The position numbers were made by a program, and so were the translations under genes. The notes beneath the pieces were generated by a model that had not been told where the DNA came from, ran no database searches, and saw only the letters and a program-made list of their open reading frames with translations. Below are positions 63,808-64,000 of a stretch of DNA of 64,000 nucleotides, one piece after another. Position 1 is the stretch's first letter. The number at the start of each line of letters is the position of its first letter. Origin of the DNA: Halomonas alkalisoli (GTDB taxonomy: Bacteria; Pseudomonadota; Gammaproteobacteria; Pseudomonadales; Halomonadaceae); contig NZ_JAKCMI010000019.1 in assembly GCF_021412585.1 (NCBI RefSeq), positions 1-64,000 of the forward strand, written 5' to 3'.

Positions 63808-64000
63808 ATGACTGAGCCGCTGAATGAGGAAACCGCTAGCGAGGCCCGTCGCGAGGCGCTGGCGCGGCTGGGGTTGGCGCTGTCACTGCTTTCGGGCCCG
63901 CTGCTGGCACTGGTGTTGATCGCGATGGCGCCGCCGGCAGGCATGTCGCCGGCGGCCTGGCAGGTCATGGCACTCACCCTCTGGATGGCCCTGTGGTGGG
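63808..64000 (+). CDS. SLC13/DASS-type anion transporter, 5' part only
   Basis: The first 64 codons are in the window and run off the end. A charged N-terminus (TEPLNEETASEARREALAR) precedes a first helix (LALSLLSGPLLALVLIAMA) and the SPAAWQVMALTLWMALWW stretch, which is characteristic of the sodium:dicarboxylate/sulfate symporter family (AWxxxAxxxWMAxWW). GGGAGG lies directly before the ATG. Confidence 0.8.
   Translation, partial: MTEPLNEETASEARREALARLGLALSLLSGPLLALVLIAMAPPAGMSPAAWQVMALTLWMALWW

Overview
The window is a chromosomal segment of a gammaproteobacterium, most likely Halomonadaceae (Halomonas-like). Bases 43,000-64,000 are strongly GC-rich, densely packed and carry ordinary housekeeping genes (fabA-fabB, plsC, cfa, phrB, rapA) with short gaps and 4-base stop/start overlaps. 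Bases 1-42,900 are very different: mixed and often AT-rich composition, long gene-poor stretches, and a large number of insertion sequences in all stages of decay. I read this as a genomic island or accessory region that meets the core chromosome near 42,900. The taxonomic call is inference from gene style, not from a marker gene.

Island, left to right. 1-4,000: an edge-truncated IS3 element and graveyards of IS30, IS5 and IS1182 sequences. 4,000-7,400: a membrane-protein gene interrupted by an amber codon, an alpha/beta hydrolase (GxSxG) and a small membrane/coiled-coil protein. 7,700-15,600: a decayed IS5, an LprI-like secreted protein, an intact IS30, a broken IS110, an AT-rich membrane-protein gene between two palindromic repeats, a second broken IS30, a zinc-ribbon membrane protein and an IS1380 fragment. 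15,900-20,000: a secreted protein, a glycine-zipper membrane protein, a secreted DNase I-like/helix-hairpin-helix protein and an intact IS5 (IS427 type) with CTAG target duplication. 20,000-25,600: what looks like a small gene-cassette array without a visible integrase. It carries a TIR/nucleoside-deoxyribosyltransferase-like protein, a defence-type reverse transcriptase, a PIN-like nuclease and an aadA-type aminoglycoside adenylyltransferase; three of the four are followed by attC-like hairpins. 25,700-30,700: a LexA-type box, umuD, umuC, an unknown 521-residue protein, a decayed second copy of the DNase-like gene and an SRAP (YedK/HMCES) gene, i.e. an SOS/DNA-damage module. 32,500-34,320: a repeat-rich non-coding block whose main part is a 31-unit, 42-base tandem array. 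34,800-42,850: a HamA-like fragment, a frameshifted zinc-finger protein, IS fragments, an MvaT-type xenogeneic silencer, three unknown small genes, a serine recombinase, and a ubiquitin-conjugation-like E2-E1 fusion preceded by an overlapping 48-residue proline-rich peptide gene and a degenerate upstream reading frame.

Core. 43,025-44,673: a sugar-nucleotide reductase-like gene overlapping plsC, closed by a strong bidirectional terminator. 44,767-46,513: fabA-fabB for unsaturated fatty acid synthesis. 46,763-48,625: a PAS-GGDEF-EAL protein. 48,639-55,667: one seven-gene operon (MerR/LitR-type regulator, phrB photolyase, NTF2-like protein, SDR, FAD amine oxidase, DUF1365, cfa), resembling known light-responsive LitR regulons that couple photorepair and membrane lipid modification. 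55,828-63,730: a renalase-like flavoprotein, a TIGR01777 epimerase, rapA, a membrane-thioredoxin fusion, a small membrane protein and a phospholipase-D-type lipoprotein; an SLC13-like transporter runs off the right end.

The most unusual things are the E2-E1 locus with its coupled mini-gene, the helically phased 42-base array, the cassette-like defence/resistance cluster with a microsatellite inside one attC-like site, and a homologous leader sequence reused upstream of unrelated accessory genes.
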